The notes under the pieces are model-generated. The model was not told the origin of the DNA. It was given only the letters and a program-made list of their open reading frames with translations, and searched no databases. Shown here piece by piece: positions 33,594 to 41,742 of a DNA stretch of 44,398 nt (its first letter is position 1; every line of letters begins with the position of its first letter). Source of the DNA: a virus; the IMG/VR virus record IMGVR_UViG_3300022750_000022, positions 1 to 44,398 of that record. One strand, written 5' to 3'. The position numbers and the translations under genes were made by a program.

Positions 33594-34108
33594 TCAGTCC
33601 TCAGGTCTGGACGATCGTGACCGGACTGGCCGTCGCGGTCAGCGCGATCACTCTCACCCTTTGGCAGATCCTGTCGGCGCCCGACCGGCCGAACTATCCG
33701 ACGTCGGGGCGAGTGAAGCGCACGATCATGTTCATCGTCTCCGTCGCCTTCGCCGGCCGGGCGACCGAGATCCTGACCAGCGCCTTCAGCGCGAACCCGG
33801 TTCGCATGACGGACATGCAGGCGGTGTCGGCGTTGGCGCTGGCTTCATTGTTCATCGTCTTTCTCGTCGATCACATGCGCCACTGGCTGCCGGCCCGTAC
33901 GTGGAAGCGTATCCAGCAGCTGCTGGCTATCGCCCGTTGCCGCCCGCGCAAGGACGTGATCGAGGCCCGGACGTCGGCGATGCTCAACTCGACCGGCGCG
34001 CCCTGCCCGGCGGCCGACGTCGTGGGGCCGGCGTTGGCCGAGCTGCACATGCAGGGCTTCATCGTCGCAGGACCGAAAGAGGGTCCCGAGGCCTTCACCG
34101 ACCACTGA
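33590..34108 (+). CDS. Membrane protein with cytoplasmic tail (172 aa)
   Basis: Spans at about 5-28, 45-62 and 76-95, followed by a basic soluble domain of about 75 residues (RTWKRIQQLLAIARCRPRKD). The start overlaps the upstream stop (ATGA). Perhaps a second lysis or host-takeover membrane protein. A dispersed palindrome lies inside (33791) and another just after its stop (34109). Confidence 0.6.
   Translation: MISPQVWTIVTGLAVAVSAITLTLWQILSAPDRPNYPTSGRVKRTIMFIVSVAFAGRATEILTSAFSANPVRMTDMQAVSALALASLFIVFLVDHMRHWLPARTWKRIQQLLAIARCRPRKDVIEARTSAMLNSTGAPCPAADVVGPALAELHMQGFIVAGPKEGPEAFTDH
33791..33805 (+). repeat. Dispersed palindrome copy 7
   Basis: GCGAACCCGGTTCGC, full consensus. Confidence 0.8.
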
Positions 34109-34121
34109 CGAACCCGGTTCG
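34109..34121 (+). repeat. Dispersed palindrome copy 8
   Basis: CGAACCCGGTTCG immediately after a stop codon, with the 14th base also matching on the right. Confidence 0.75.
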
Positions 34122-34148
34122 CCTTCCCTCACAATCTGGAGACTACCC

Positions 34149-34457
34149 ATGGCATCTGTCCACGTCGTTCTGGCGACCGTATCCGACCGCGCGTCCACGG
34201 GCTCGACCCTGCCGGTTGAGCCCGCCGCCGCCGAGACCTCCAAGACCATCGCCTCGACCGGATCGTCTGCAATAGACGGCACGCTGGTCGCGGCTGAAGG
34301 TCAGGTCTGGAGCCTGGACGTGTCGGGCGGATCGGTCTGGGCCGCCTTCGGCGCTGCGCCCAATGCGGCGGCCAACCCGCGCCGCCTGCTGCGCGATGGC
34401 CTCTATCAGTTCGGCGCCAACGCCGGCGAGAAGATCGCCATCCTGACGGCCGCCTGA
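34149..34457 (+). CDS. Small virion-type protein (102 aa)
   Basis: Begins MASVHVVLATVSDRASTGS; serine/alanine-rich with a beta-rich C-terminal half (GQVWSLDVSGGSVWAAFG). Phages of this type place such small decoration-like proteins before fibre genes. The 5' leader AATCTGGAGACTACCCATGGC is nearly the same as that of the endolysin gene at 39266. Its stop overlaps the next start (TGATG). Confidence 0.65.
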   Translation: MASVHVVLATVSDRASTGSTLPVEPAAAETSKTIASTGSSAIDGTLVAAEGQVWSLDVSGGSVWAAFGAAPNAAANPRRLLRDGLYQFGANAGEKIAILTAA

Positions 34458-34612
34458 TGCCCGGGCTTCGTCTCGGCCTCGGCCTCGGCCTGCGCCCCCG
34501 CACCCCAGTCACGGGCGGTGGGGGGCCGGTGATGCCCTCCGACCCCGCGATTCTCACTGAAACCAACGACGTCCTGCTGCTGGAAAGCGGCGAACGTCTC
34601 CTGCTGGAGTAG
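34457..34612 (+). CDS. Short tail-region protein (51 aa)
   Basis: Begins MPGLRLGLGLGLRPR and ends with DVLLLESGERLLLE. The repeated LLLE-type ending is common in short proteins next to tail fibre genes of alphaproteobacterial phages (general recollection). Overlaps the upstream stop. Its stop is 3 bp before the next ATG. Confidence 0.6.
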   Translation: MPGLRLGLGLGLRPRTPVTGGGGPVMPSDPAILTETNDVLLLESGERLLLE

Positions 34613-34615
34613 ATC

Positions 34616-36139
34616 ATGGCTGACGGTACGAAAATCTCCGCCCTTGCTGTGGGCGCGGCCATCGATGGCTCCGAGCTGGTTCCTGTTGTTCAAGCCGGCG
34701 GCACGGTCAGGCTCTCGCTGACAACGGTCCTCGGCTGGTTCAAGTCGCAGCTGACCCGGGGCGACGTCGGCTTGGGCAACGTCGAGAACACACCGGTCGC
34801 CCTGACGATGATCCGCGATGCGATCCGGGCCGTGCGAGACAGGAACCGCTTTAAGCGCACGCCTTGGCTCCCGAACCCTCAATGGCTGCCTTCGACGGCT
34901 TACGTCCTGTACCAGCGTGTCACCAACGCTGGCTTCACCTATGTCTGCACGACTGCAGGCACGTCCGCCGCCTCGGGCGGCCCGACGATCACGGCTCCTG
35001 GCTCGGTCGCTGACGGTTCGGTGACCTGGTTCTTTGTCGATAAGGCCTACGGCGCCGACGCCAACGCCCCGACCTACACAACGTCCGCGACGGCTCCGGC
35101 CTCGCCGCCGCGCTGCTACACGTCTTCGAAGGGGACGGCCGCCAACAGCGTCACGGCGACTGCGGCCGTTCGCTCTGACACGTGGTTCGAATGGGGCGGC
35201 GGCGTCCTGGACGACTCCACGTCCACCTACGGCTGGGGAAACTTCGTCGGCGGGACCAACACCGCCTCGATCAGCTTCATGTGCGATGACCCGTCGCCCA
35301 CGTTCAAGACCAAGGGCCTGACGTACATGATCACCGTGGACGGCCGACCCCTCATGGCCGGACCGGCGCCCGTGATTTTGCCAGCATCGAACCCGGCAAC
35401 GTCTTACCTCACGCTGAACTTTGCCGACATTCGGCCGAGGGAAATCACGATCCACTTCGACATTGGGGCGAACACGAAGAACTTCAACGGCATCTATCTG
35501 AGCAGTGCGGAATCGTCCTGCTGGCCGGTGTCGCGGACCTCGTCCCTGAAAGCGGCCATCCTCGACAGCAGCACCGGCCTGAACACCGGCAACGTCGACA
35601 GCATCCAGTTCGGTGTTGCCGCCAGGATCTTCGCCGCCCTTGGCGTCACGGGGTTCATCGATGCCGTAGGCGGTTCTGGCATCGCGGCCGGCGGCAGCCT
35701 GAAGTACATCAATCGTCTGGCAGCTCTCGTCCCCTACGCTCCTGATTTCCTCATCCTGCGCGGCTCGACCAACGACGCGGCCATCGCGGCGGCCACGGTC
35801 CAGCAGGAAACGACCGACCTGATCGCGCAGGCTCGCGTCCTTCTAGGGCCGAAGGTGTACATCATCGTCACCGGCATCCAGTACACAAGCACGCCGGGCC
35901 TGAACGCCGCCGAAACGGCCATTGCCGCCGCCGTCACCGGCGCGAGGATCACCGATCAGCGCGTGGTCTTCATGCCGGTGGCGACCGATCCCGCTGGCTC
36001 TTGGTGGACCACATCCAACAACGCTCGCTACAATTCCATGGATGCGAGCAACCACCCGAACCTCTACGGCCACGTCTTTGTGGGGGACCGGTTCGGCGAG
36101 GGCCTCGCCAAGACGCTGCTGCGTCTGCCGACCGCCTAG
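34616..36139 (+). CDS. Second tail fibre-type protein with SGNH esterase domain
   Basis: 507 aa. Residues 1-75 are a fibre N-terminus (ISALAVGAAIDGSELVPVVQ; RGDVGLGNVENT). A beta-rich middle follows. The C-terminal SGNH-like domain has GSTNDAA (block III, Asn) and DASNHPNLYGH (block V, Asp476 and His480). A clear block I serine is not evident, so activity is less sure than for the 31142 protein. A likely second tail esterase. GGAG upstream overlaps the end of the preceding gene. Confidence 0.7.
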   Translation: MADGTKISALAVGAAIDGSELVPVVQAGGTVRLSLTTVLGWFKSQLTRGDVGLGNVENTPVALTMIRDAIRAVRDRNRFKRTPWLPNPQWLPSTAYVLYQRVTNAGFTYVCTTAGTSAASGGPTITAPGSVADGSVTWFFVDKAYGADANAPTYTTSATAPASPPRCYTSSKGTAANSVTATAAVRSDTWFEWGGGVLDDSTSTYGWGNFVGGTNTASISFMCDDPSPTFKTKGLTYMITVDGRPLMAGPAPVILPASNPATSYLTLNFADIRPREITIHFDIGANTKNFNGIYLSSAESSCWPVSRTSSLKAAILDSSTGLNTGNVDSIQFGVAARIFAALGVTGFIDAVGGSGIAAGGSLKYINRLAALVPYAPDFLILRGSTNDAAIAAATVQQETTDLIAQARVLLGPKVYIIVTGIQYTSTPGLNAAETAIAAAVTGARITDQRVVFMPVATDPAGSWWTTSNNARYNSMDASNHPNLYGHVFVGDRFGEGLAKTLLRLPTA

Positions 36140-36331
36140 TCATGCCGCGATCGCCGGTCGGAAGACGTTCTCAAGCGCCTCCGACCGGCTGGCCGCGTGG
36201 TCTCAAGTCCGGGCTCGCGGTTGAGTGTGACGGTAGATCGCTCCAGCGCTGGCGTCTCCGAGGCAATCTGGCGGGTGATCCGCAAGTCTCTGGCGGTCTG
36301 CTCGCCCCACATCATCCCTGCAAGTCCCGGA

Positions 36332-37147
36332 TCAACGGGCGGAGTATTGAAATGCCGTCGCGGTCTCGATCTGATTGACTGCCACGGTAGTGGCGGCCGC
36401 GAACTCACGCAAAGCCATCGAAGCGGGCTTCTCGAAACCGTGGACGCCGCAAAGGCCGACGCCAAACTTGAAATGCAGATCAACTTTTGCCGTTCCGACC
36501 ACGTCGCCGATGAAAAGACGATCGTTAAAAAACTGCCAGTCACTTAAGACGAGCCTGAATGAGGCCTGCTGAAAGGCAGGAACTTCCAGCTTCAGCTCCT
36601 GGAGATTGCCGATTGTGGCCATCGCGGAAAGAACGCGATGGCCCTTGCGGTTACGTAGTTTGTTGAGGCCCCAGAGTGCAGGGTTTCCATCGCGGAATGG
36701 TTGGATTTCGTCTTGGATAACTCGAAGGACTTGCGGGTGTAATGCGCCACATTTCTGGCCGCGCATCTGCTCAACTGTGTCGCCGAAAGGGAACTTGGTG
36801 TCCGTTGGATCACCGCCCGAAATCGCTTGGACCGACGCGTAAACGGCGTGGTCAAGAGCACTGCGCAGGTTCGCAGCGCAGTCGTTCGCTATCGAAGACA
36901 GGCTGCCGGGAAGCTGAATATCATACTGCAAAGTGAGTGATCTTCGGCCTTCTGCATTAGGGTCACCAACATCTACCCAATGCCTCCCAGACCGCAGTGC
37001 GTCGCCGGCCCGCTTTTCAAGCTCTGCGATGTGCTCGTTAGCTCGCGCTAGAAGCTGGCGCGCGCTGTCGAACGGTTCGCCGAAAACGGGCTCTATGAAA
37101 TGTGTCACGTCGAGTTTCGCGGTCCGATGTCTGCGCAGAAATAGCAT
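36332..37147 (-). CDS. Uncharacterised HEPN-like candidate (271 aa), cargo gene
   Basis: Opposite in direction to its neighbours and AT-richer. It has two R-x4-H motifs: RSALDH at 95-100 and RNRKGH at 165-170, plus a helical body. Proteins with a NLRSALDH stretch and a later KHR-like motif are widespread and uncharacterised (from memory). R-x4-6-H is the active-site signature of HEPN ribonucleases. The resemblance is suggestive, not proven. An antiphage or toxin role fits its place among the cargo, but the partner antitoxin is not clear. Confidence 0.6.
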   Translation of the reverse strand: MLFLRRHRTAKLDVTHFIEPVFGEPFDSARQLLARANEHIAELEKRAGDALRSGRHWVDVGDPNAEGRRSLTLQYDIQLPGSLSSIANDCAANLRSALDHAVYASVQAISGGDPTDTKFPFGDTVEQMRGQKCGALHPQVLRVIQDEIQPFRDGNPALWGLNKLRNRKGHRVLSAMATIGNLQELKLEVPAFQQASFRLVLSDWQFFNDRLFIGDVVGTAKVDLHFKFGVGLCGVHGFEKPASMALREFAAATTVAVNQIETATAFQYSAR

Positions 37148-37244
37148 CCCAGCGGATCTCGCGCTCCCCCATCGCCCCTACGTCCCATGACGGCTGCTCC
37201 CTGACCCGGGTTGCCGGATTTTCCTCGGCGGCGTAGCGTGAGGT

Positions 37245-37532
37245 ATGACCAGCCCAGCTGTTGACGCCCTTCTTCGCGCTGCCGCCGATGCGGGTGAGCT
37301 TTATGTGCTTGAGCCAGAAGTGCCGGAGGAGGTCTATCCTGGCATCACCGATGCGACAGCGGGCGGACTGTTGAGACGGTTGGGCGGCGGCAATCCAGAC
37401 TTCATCGATTACTGGGTCCTGACTGATGCTGGTCGTGAAACGATTGGACTGCCCAAAGCTAGCTCTGGCGGCTTTTTTTCTGCCCTTCGGTCGTTTTTCG
37501 CCCGGTCCGTAGACGTTTCGACAGCCGGCTAA
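37245..37532 (+). CDS. Small hypothetical cargo protein (95 aa)
   Basis: Begins MTSPAVDALLRAAADAG. The N-terminal two-thirds are acidic (YVLEPEVPEEVYPG) and the C-terminal part is aromatic (GGFFSALRSFFARS), which could bind membrane. GTGAGGT precedes the ATG. Between the reversed HEPN-like gene and the acyltransferase. Function unknown; it could be an exclusion or partner protein. Confidence 0.55.
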   Translation: MTSPAVDALLRAAADAGELYVLEPEVPEEVYPGITDATAGGLLRRLGGGNPDFIDYWVLTDAGRETIGLPKASSGGFFSALRSFFARSVDVSTAG

Positions 37533-37691
37533 TCAGCGACCTCAAGAGCCCCCCGCCCCTACATCGAGAGCGAACCTGCGGCCTCCATACGCCGGATCTG
37601 GGCGCCTTTATATTCTTCTGGTTTCTATAGCGCTCGCTAGGGCTGGATCATTGGGCTATTCACGACCCTGACGTGCTGGTGTGGGGGCGCA

Positions 37692-38828
37692 ATGACAAAC
37701 GATCGGGTTCACTCGCTTGACGCGGCGCGAGCACTTCTGCTCGTTTTCGGCATACCCTTTCATGTGGCAACCAAGTCAATGTTCGACTTGCCGATCCCAA
37801 ACGCAGAATTTCGCGAGTCCATTTTGATCAGCGTGCCGATGTCGGTGAACCATTCTTTCCGGATGTTCGCCTTCTTCGTCCTATCGGGATTTTTCTCCGC
37901 CCTCATAATCCAGAAGCGAGGCCGTGCCGCGTGGGCAAAAGACCGCCTGACGCGTCTCGGCGTTCCGTTGCTCGCCAGCCTTCTGACGATTGGCGTCCTG
38001 CAGTTCTTCATTCACCGCGACATTCTCGGGCTATCAGCCGAAGGCATGGGGCCGCTTCCAATCACCGTGGATCACCTGTGGTTCCTGATGGTGCTGCTGA
38101 TGTTCGTCGGGACGCTCTACCTGCTTCCGATCGAGAGGCTTGCGCAGCATCCTTGGCTCGCGAACGCAGTTCAGTTGCGCGGGTGGCACGGGTTCGCTTT
38201 GGTCGTTGCGCTCGCAGTCTGGGGGATCGGCCGCGCCGTGTTCGACCGTATTGTCGGAGAGGTGCCGGGTATAGGCATCCTCAGCAGTTACATCTATTTT
38301 GCGCCCGCGTTCGCGATAGGAGCGATCGTGTACAGCAGCGGCCTAAGCTCCAGCTTCTTCAAGGGCGCGCGGCCTTGGCAGTTTTTTGCTGCCGTCGCTC
38401 TCTCGGTCGTATCTATAGGTCTCGACACAGCTGTAAGGCCTGCTTTTGGCATAACGTCGCCGAAGTCCTTGCCTGAGCTAATCGTCAGCAATGGTTTAGA
38501 GCTTCCCCTAGCTCTGTTGATTTCGCTCTGTTTCTTTGCCCTGCTAGAGCGCCTGATCAAAAGGGAATACCCGTCCATTCGTTTCCTCGTTGGAGGGGCT
38601 ATGGCCATCTATCTGTTTCACATGATCTGGACGTTGTTGGTGGTAAAGGCGCTGCTGTATGTGTCTTGGCCCGGCGAAGTCCAATGGGCGTTGGGTTCGC
38701 TGGTGGTGTTCGGCCTCTCGGCGCTAAGCTATTTGGCTATCCGGCAAAACGCTTGGCTGTCGGCGGCATTTTCAGGGACACCGCTACCGAAAGTGCGCGT
38801 GAGCAAGCCTGGGACAGAGACCCTCTAG
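37692..38828 (+). CDS. Membrane acyltransferase, family 3 (OafA/OpgC-like)
   Basis: 378 aa with about 10 membrane spans. HSLDAARALLLVFGIPFHV (8-26) is the family signature, with the conserved Arg and His used for acyl transfer. It should move an acyl (often acetyl) group onto a surface polysaccharide from the cytoplasmic membrane. AT-richer than the phage backbone, with a GGGGG ribosome site. An AT-rich stretch at 37600-37650 may hold its own promoter. Such prophage enzymes change the cell surface (lysogenic conversion) and can stop re-infection. Confidence 0.85.
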   Translation: MTNDRVHSLDAARALLLVFGIPFHVATKSMFDLPIPNAEFRESILISVPMSVNHSFRMFAFFVLSGFFSALIIQKRGRAAWAKDRLTRLGVPLLASLLTIGVLQFFIHRDILGLSAEGMGPLPITVDHLWFLMVLLMFVGTLYLLPIERLAQHPWLANAVQLRGWHGFALVVALAVWGIGRAVFDRIVGEVPGIGILSSYIYFAPAFAIGAIVYSSGLSSSFFKGARPWQFFAAVALSVVSIGLDTAVRPAFGITSPKSLPELIVSNGLELPLALLISLCFFALLERLIKREYPSIRFLVGGAMAIYLFHMIWTLLVVKALLYVSWPGEVQWALGSLVVFGLSALSYLAIRQNAWLSAAFSGTPLPKVRVSKPGTETL

Positions 38829-39265
38829 CTGGGGTCCCCAGCGCCCCTGCATCATCTGATGGGGTGGCGGTTCGCCCCCTCACGTCGCCTTCTGGTCTCG
38901 ATAAATGACGAACCGCCTGTCCTCGGCCGGTCGGGACCGAGGCCGCGGCTGCACCGTTTGCCCGTACAGCCGTCGGCCTCATAGCTGGCGATATGCTCAA
39001 GCTCAATGCGACGAGATGGCGACCCGCCCCGGTGACAGGACGGGGATAGGGCGGGCCGCCGGCGCACTGCTGTTCTGAGGCAGCAGGGTGCCCGTACCAA
39101 TCCGCCGCGCCCCCGCCCGTTCCTGTGTCGCATACCCGCCAGAGCGACGACCCGGCCTCACGTGGGGACGTGGTCTAGCCGGGCCGTCTTCGGCTTCCCC
39201 GAGCCGCGCCTGATCCTGCCTTGGCCCCAGAGGCCGATCAACACCCCTAAATCTGGAGACTGCCC
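38829..39265. other. 437-bp gap without a convincing gene
   Basis: It begins with a small palindrome (GCTGGGGTCCCCAGC, 38828-38842) and then GC-rich sequence. Frames in both directions lack codon bias and ribosome sites; one leftward frame has a weak HNH-like fragment (ELEHI), too little to call. It ends with the leader of the endolysin gene. Confidence 0.5.
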
Positions 39266-39790
39266 ATGGCTTCGCCTGTCGCGCCCCCGTGGCTGTCGCT
39301 CGCCCGTTCCTTCATCGGCACGCGCGAGACCGTCGGCCCGAAACACAGCCCCATCATCATGGGATGGATCAAGGAGGTCGGCGCCAAGGTGCTGGGCGTC
39401 CAGGTCAACGATGACGAGACGCCATGGTGCGGAACCTTCATGGCGCTGCTGATGAAGCGGATGGGCCTGACCGCGCCGCTGATTGCCGTCCGCGCGGCGT
39501 CGTGGGGTCGGGCGGGCAACTGGGGTCGCGAGCTGCTGGCCCCGCGCCTCGGCTGCATCCTCGTCTTCACACGCGACGGCGGCGGCCACGTCGGGCTCTA
39601 TCTGGGCGAGGACGACACCCACTACCATGTCCTCGGCGGCAACCAGTCGAACAGCGTCAGCATCATGAAGCTGGCCAAGGGGCGGCTGGCCGACGGCGGT
39701 ATGCGCTGGCCAAAGGGTCCGGAGCTTCCGCCGGCGCAGATCGTACGCCTGAAGCCGAACGGCGCGCCCGCATCGGGGAATGAGGCGTGA
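39266..39790 (+). CDS. Endolysin, NlpC/P60-CHAP type (TIGR02594-like)
   Basis: 174 aa. NDDETPWCGTFMA gives Cys55, GGGHVGLYLGED gives His108, and VLGGNQSNSV is the last conserved block. This single-domain family cuts peptide bonds in peptidoglycan. No signal peptide is seen, so release depends on a holin. GGAGAC lies before ATG; the spanin gene starts at its end (overlapping). Confidence 0.9.
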   Translation: MASPVAPPWLSLARSFIGTRETVGPKHSPIIMGWIKEVGAKVLGVQVNDDETPWCGTFMALLMKRMGLTAPLIAVRAASWGRAGNWGRELLAPRLGCILVFTRDGGGHVGLYLGEDDTHYHVLGGNQSNSVSIMKLAKGRLADGGMRWPKGPELPPAQIVRLKPNGAPASGNEA

Positions 39791-40176
39791 ACCTGCGCAC
39801 CTTCACCCTCACCGGCTGGATCATGGTCGCTGTGGCGGTCCTGTTCCTGCTCTCGCTGGGCTTCTGCGCCATCACCGCGCCCGGCCGAGAGGCGAGGAAG
39901 GTCGACGCCGCTGTCGCCGCGGCCAACGGCAAGACCCAGACCGTCGACACGGCCGCCCGCGAGGCCGCCGCCGATGAGCGCCTAGCCGACGCCCTCTCAA
40001 CCGCCACCACGAAACAGGAGCTGTCCAATGCGGTCGCGAACCTCCCTGATGCCCGCCCTTCTAATCGCCGCCTCGCTCTCGCTTGCGAGCGGTTGCGCCA
40101 GCAGGGAACGGATACGGCCCTTGTTCCCGTCTGCGGCGGATCTCCGCGTCCAGCCGAAGCCGGTGCTGGCCGTTGA
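39787..40176 (+). CDS. Inner-membrane spanin (Rz-like), GTG start
   Basis: 129 aa. An N-terminal anchor (TGWIMVAVAVLFLLSLGFCAI) is followed by a helical, coiled-coil-like periplasmic part (AREARKVDAAVAAANGKTQ; AAREAAADERLADAL). It spans the periplasm with the nested lipoprotein and joins inner and outer membrane at lysis. Overlaps the endolysin stop. Confidence 0.82.
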   Translation: MNLRTFTLTGWIMVAVAVLFLLSLGFCAITAPGREARKVDAAVAAANGKTQTVDTAAREAAADERLADALSTATTKQELSNAVANLPDARPSNRRLALACERLRQQGTDTALVPVCGGSPRPAEAGAGR

Positions 40177-40318
40177 AGCCCTATCCAGCGAGGCGGCCCT
40201 GGATCAGCACGACATCGCCATCGAGGCATGGGGGGAAGATGGCTGGAAGGCTGTCGCCCGCATTTGCCGATGGTCGGTGGCGAACGGCCTGAAAGGGGTG
40301 GTCTGCCCCGCCCAATAG
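40028..40318 (+). CDS. Outer-membrane spanin lipoprotein (Rz1-like), nested
   Basis: 96 aa, starting inside the Rz-like gene in another frame. The lipobox is LASGC, with Cys23 as the lipidated residue after a signal peptide (ALLIAASLSLASG). AGGAG precedes its ATG. The partly nested arrangement is standard for Rz/Rz1 pairs; the long tail beyond the Rz-like stop is less usual. Confidence 0.82.
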   Translation: MRSRTSLMPALLIAASLSLASGCASRERIRPLFPSAADLRVQPKPVLAVEALSSEAALDQHDIAIEAWGEDGWKAVARICRWSVANGLKGVVCPAQ

Positions 40319-40378
40319 TTTCCCGGCCATCGGGATCAGCGCGCTGGCCGCTTTCGCCAGTTCACTACGGAGATATCC

Positions 40379-40639
40379 ATGTCAAAGATGCGCGCGAAGG
40401 TCCGCGTTGGCAGCGTCCTGCCTGTCGCTCAGTACGAGGGCGTAACGACACAGGAGCGCTTGGTCTTCCACGGGGTCGCGAAGACCGGATCTTATCCGCC
40501 GGACGGCTCTGACGAGGACAACACCTTCGCCAAATTCTCGCCTTCGGTCCTCGTCGACCTGATGGTGGCGAACCCGGCGCTGATCGGGAAGTTCGAGCCT
40601 GGCAAGAGCTACTACGTCGACTTCACGCCGATCGACTGA
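40379..40639 (+). CDS. Conserved small phage protein (86 aa)
   Basis: Begins MSKMRAKVRVGSVLPV. The pattern GSYPPDGSDEDNTFAKFSPS, then VANPALIGKFEPGKSYYVDF, is recognisable from small phage proteins of unknown role found in many siphoviruses. GGAGAT precedes the ATG. It is the last rightward gene and is followed by a strong terminator. Confidence 0.75.
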   Translation: MSKMRAKVRVGSVLPVAQYEGVTTQERLVFHGVAKTGSYPPDGSDEDNTFAKFSPSVLVDLMVANPALIGKFEPGKSYYVDFTPID

Positions 40640-40662
40640 TCCAGATCTACCGCGATTGTCTG

Positions 40663-40692
40663 GCCCGCCATCCTCCGGGGTGGCGGGCTTTT
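40663..40692 (+). terminator. Terminator at end of the late operon
   Basis: GCCCGCCATCC and GGGTGGCGGGC (GU pair included) close a TCCG-type loop, then TTTTGTCGTTT. Ends rightward transcription before the convergent leftward genes, which start at 40929 and above. Confidence 0.85.
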
Positions 40693-40698
40693 GTCGTT

Positions 40699-40929
40699 TC
40701 AGAACCCTGCTATGGCCAGCTTCAAGGCCGTGGGGTCGAGTTTCGAGGCGCGGACCTCAGCCGCGAACGCCTCGTCGGCCAGCGCACGATCCGCAAAGAG
40801 CCGTGGCTGGGCCTGACGCAGCGTCGTGAGCCGGTACTGCGTATCCGTCGCCCGATCGCCGACGACGGTGTCGATCTGGATGAGCCTGACGCCCGTCGAC
40901 GTCATGATCGTGGTTCTGCGGATAGCCAT
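40699..40929 (-). CDS. Small hypothetical protein (76 aa)
   Basis: Begins MAIRRTTIMTSTGVRL; helical C-terminal half (AEVRASKLDPTALKLAIAGF). Last gene of the leftward Zn-ribbon operon, ending 7 bp before the late terminator. Not recognised. Confidence 0.55.
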   Translation of the reverse strand: MAIRRTTIMTSTGVRLIQIDTVVGDRATDTQYRLTTLRQAQPRLFADRALADEAFAAEVRASKLDPTALKLAIAGF

Positions 40930-40936
40930 GGGCGAC

Positions 40937-41311
40937 TCAGCGCCGTCGGTCGCGACCCGTTCCCGGACCCTCCATGAAATCGATCATGAACCACGCGTCC
41001 GGATCCCGAGAGATTTCCCGTGTCATCCAAAGCCATTCGACCTTCATCGGCAGATAGGGCGTGGCCGGACCCCGGCTCCACATCAGAAAACGCGGGGCGC
41101 CGCAGGGGCAGACGTCGATCTGGTTCAGCATGGAATAGCGAGGCCCGCAGCGGGCCAGCCATTCAGCCAGGTCGAGGGGCTTCATCCGTCCGCAGCCGAC
41201 GCACAGCCATTTGAAGGTTGAGCCGTTGGCCACGGATGCAGCCATGCCCCCGAGCTGGCCCTGGGGATCGGCGTTGTCGCGGATCAGGCAGGACTTCCGT
41301 CCGAAGACCAC
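40937..41311 (-). CDS. Zinc-ribbon-like protein (124 aa)
   Basis: Two cysteine pairs, CVGC (about 37-40) and CPCG (about 69-72), could bind one zinc ion. The rest has aromatic-rich stretches (KVEWLWMTREI). Size and setting resemble the neighbouring 142-aa protein, so they may be paralogues or partners. Role unknown; nucleic-acid binding is the usual use of such motifs. Confidence 0.65.
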   Translation of the reverse strand: MVFGRKSCLIRDNADPQGQLGGMAASVANGSTFKWLCVGCGRMKPLDLAEWLARCGPRYSMLNQIDVCPCGAPRFLMWSRGPATPYLPMKVEWLWMTREISRDPDAWFMIDFMEGPGTGRDRRR

Positions 41312-41313
41312 GG

Positions 41314-41742
41314 CTAGGACCGGGGTTGCGCAGCGGGGTTCCGCATGATGCCGGCGGCCTCAAGCTCGGCGGGAACCGGGATGCCGTCGATGACGTCACG
41401 ATACGCCCACAGATCGGTCCCGGCCTCGGTCAGCCAAGCGTTCAGACGTCGGGCCCAAATGGTCTGCCCGGTTTCGCCTGTCGAATGAATGAAGCCTTGG
41501 GCGCCTGGGTCGGCGAGGGTGTGGACCATGATCTCGCGGCACTGGCAGTGCGCGCAGACGAGCGTCGACGCCCATTCGCCGATCGTGGCCGTCAGCCATT
41601 TGGTGAACTTGGTGGCGATCTCCCGGCCGCTGACGCGCCGAGATCGCCCGCAGCCGCAACAGTTGACGACGAGCTGATTGCCCCGGTGCGGCAGGTAGAT
41701 CATCAGACCGGCCGCCTCGACCGGGTTGATCTGGACAGTCAT
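41314..41742 (-). CDS. Zinc-ribbon-like protein (142 aa)
   Basis: Cysteine groups NCCGCGR (28-34) and CAHCQC (about 63-68) again suggest zinc binding. A helical body follows, with a proline-rich C-terminus. ATGA overlap with the upstream 46-aa gene. Function unknown; perhaps a transcription factor for phage late or lysogenic control. Confidence 0.65.
   Translation of the reverse strand: MTVQINPVEAAGLMIYLPHRGNQLVVNCCGCGRSRRVSGREIATKFTKWLTATIGEWASTLVCAHCQCREIMVHTLADPGAQGFIHSTGETGQTIWARRLNAWLTEAGTDLWAYRDVIDGIPVPAELEAAGIMRNPAAQPRS

Noticed and set aside
36136-36543. Leftward 135-codon frame overlapping the HEPN-like gene
   Set aside because: It overlaps the better-supported 271-aa frame and the end of the fibre gene and shows no protein-like features.
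38852-39133. Leftward frame with an HNH-like ELEHI fragment in the gap before the endolysin
   Set aside because: Arginine-rich composition typical of a GC-rich shadow frame, no ribosome site, no cysteine pairs in HNH spacing.
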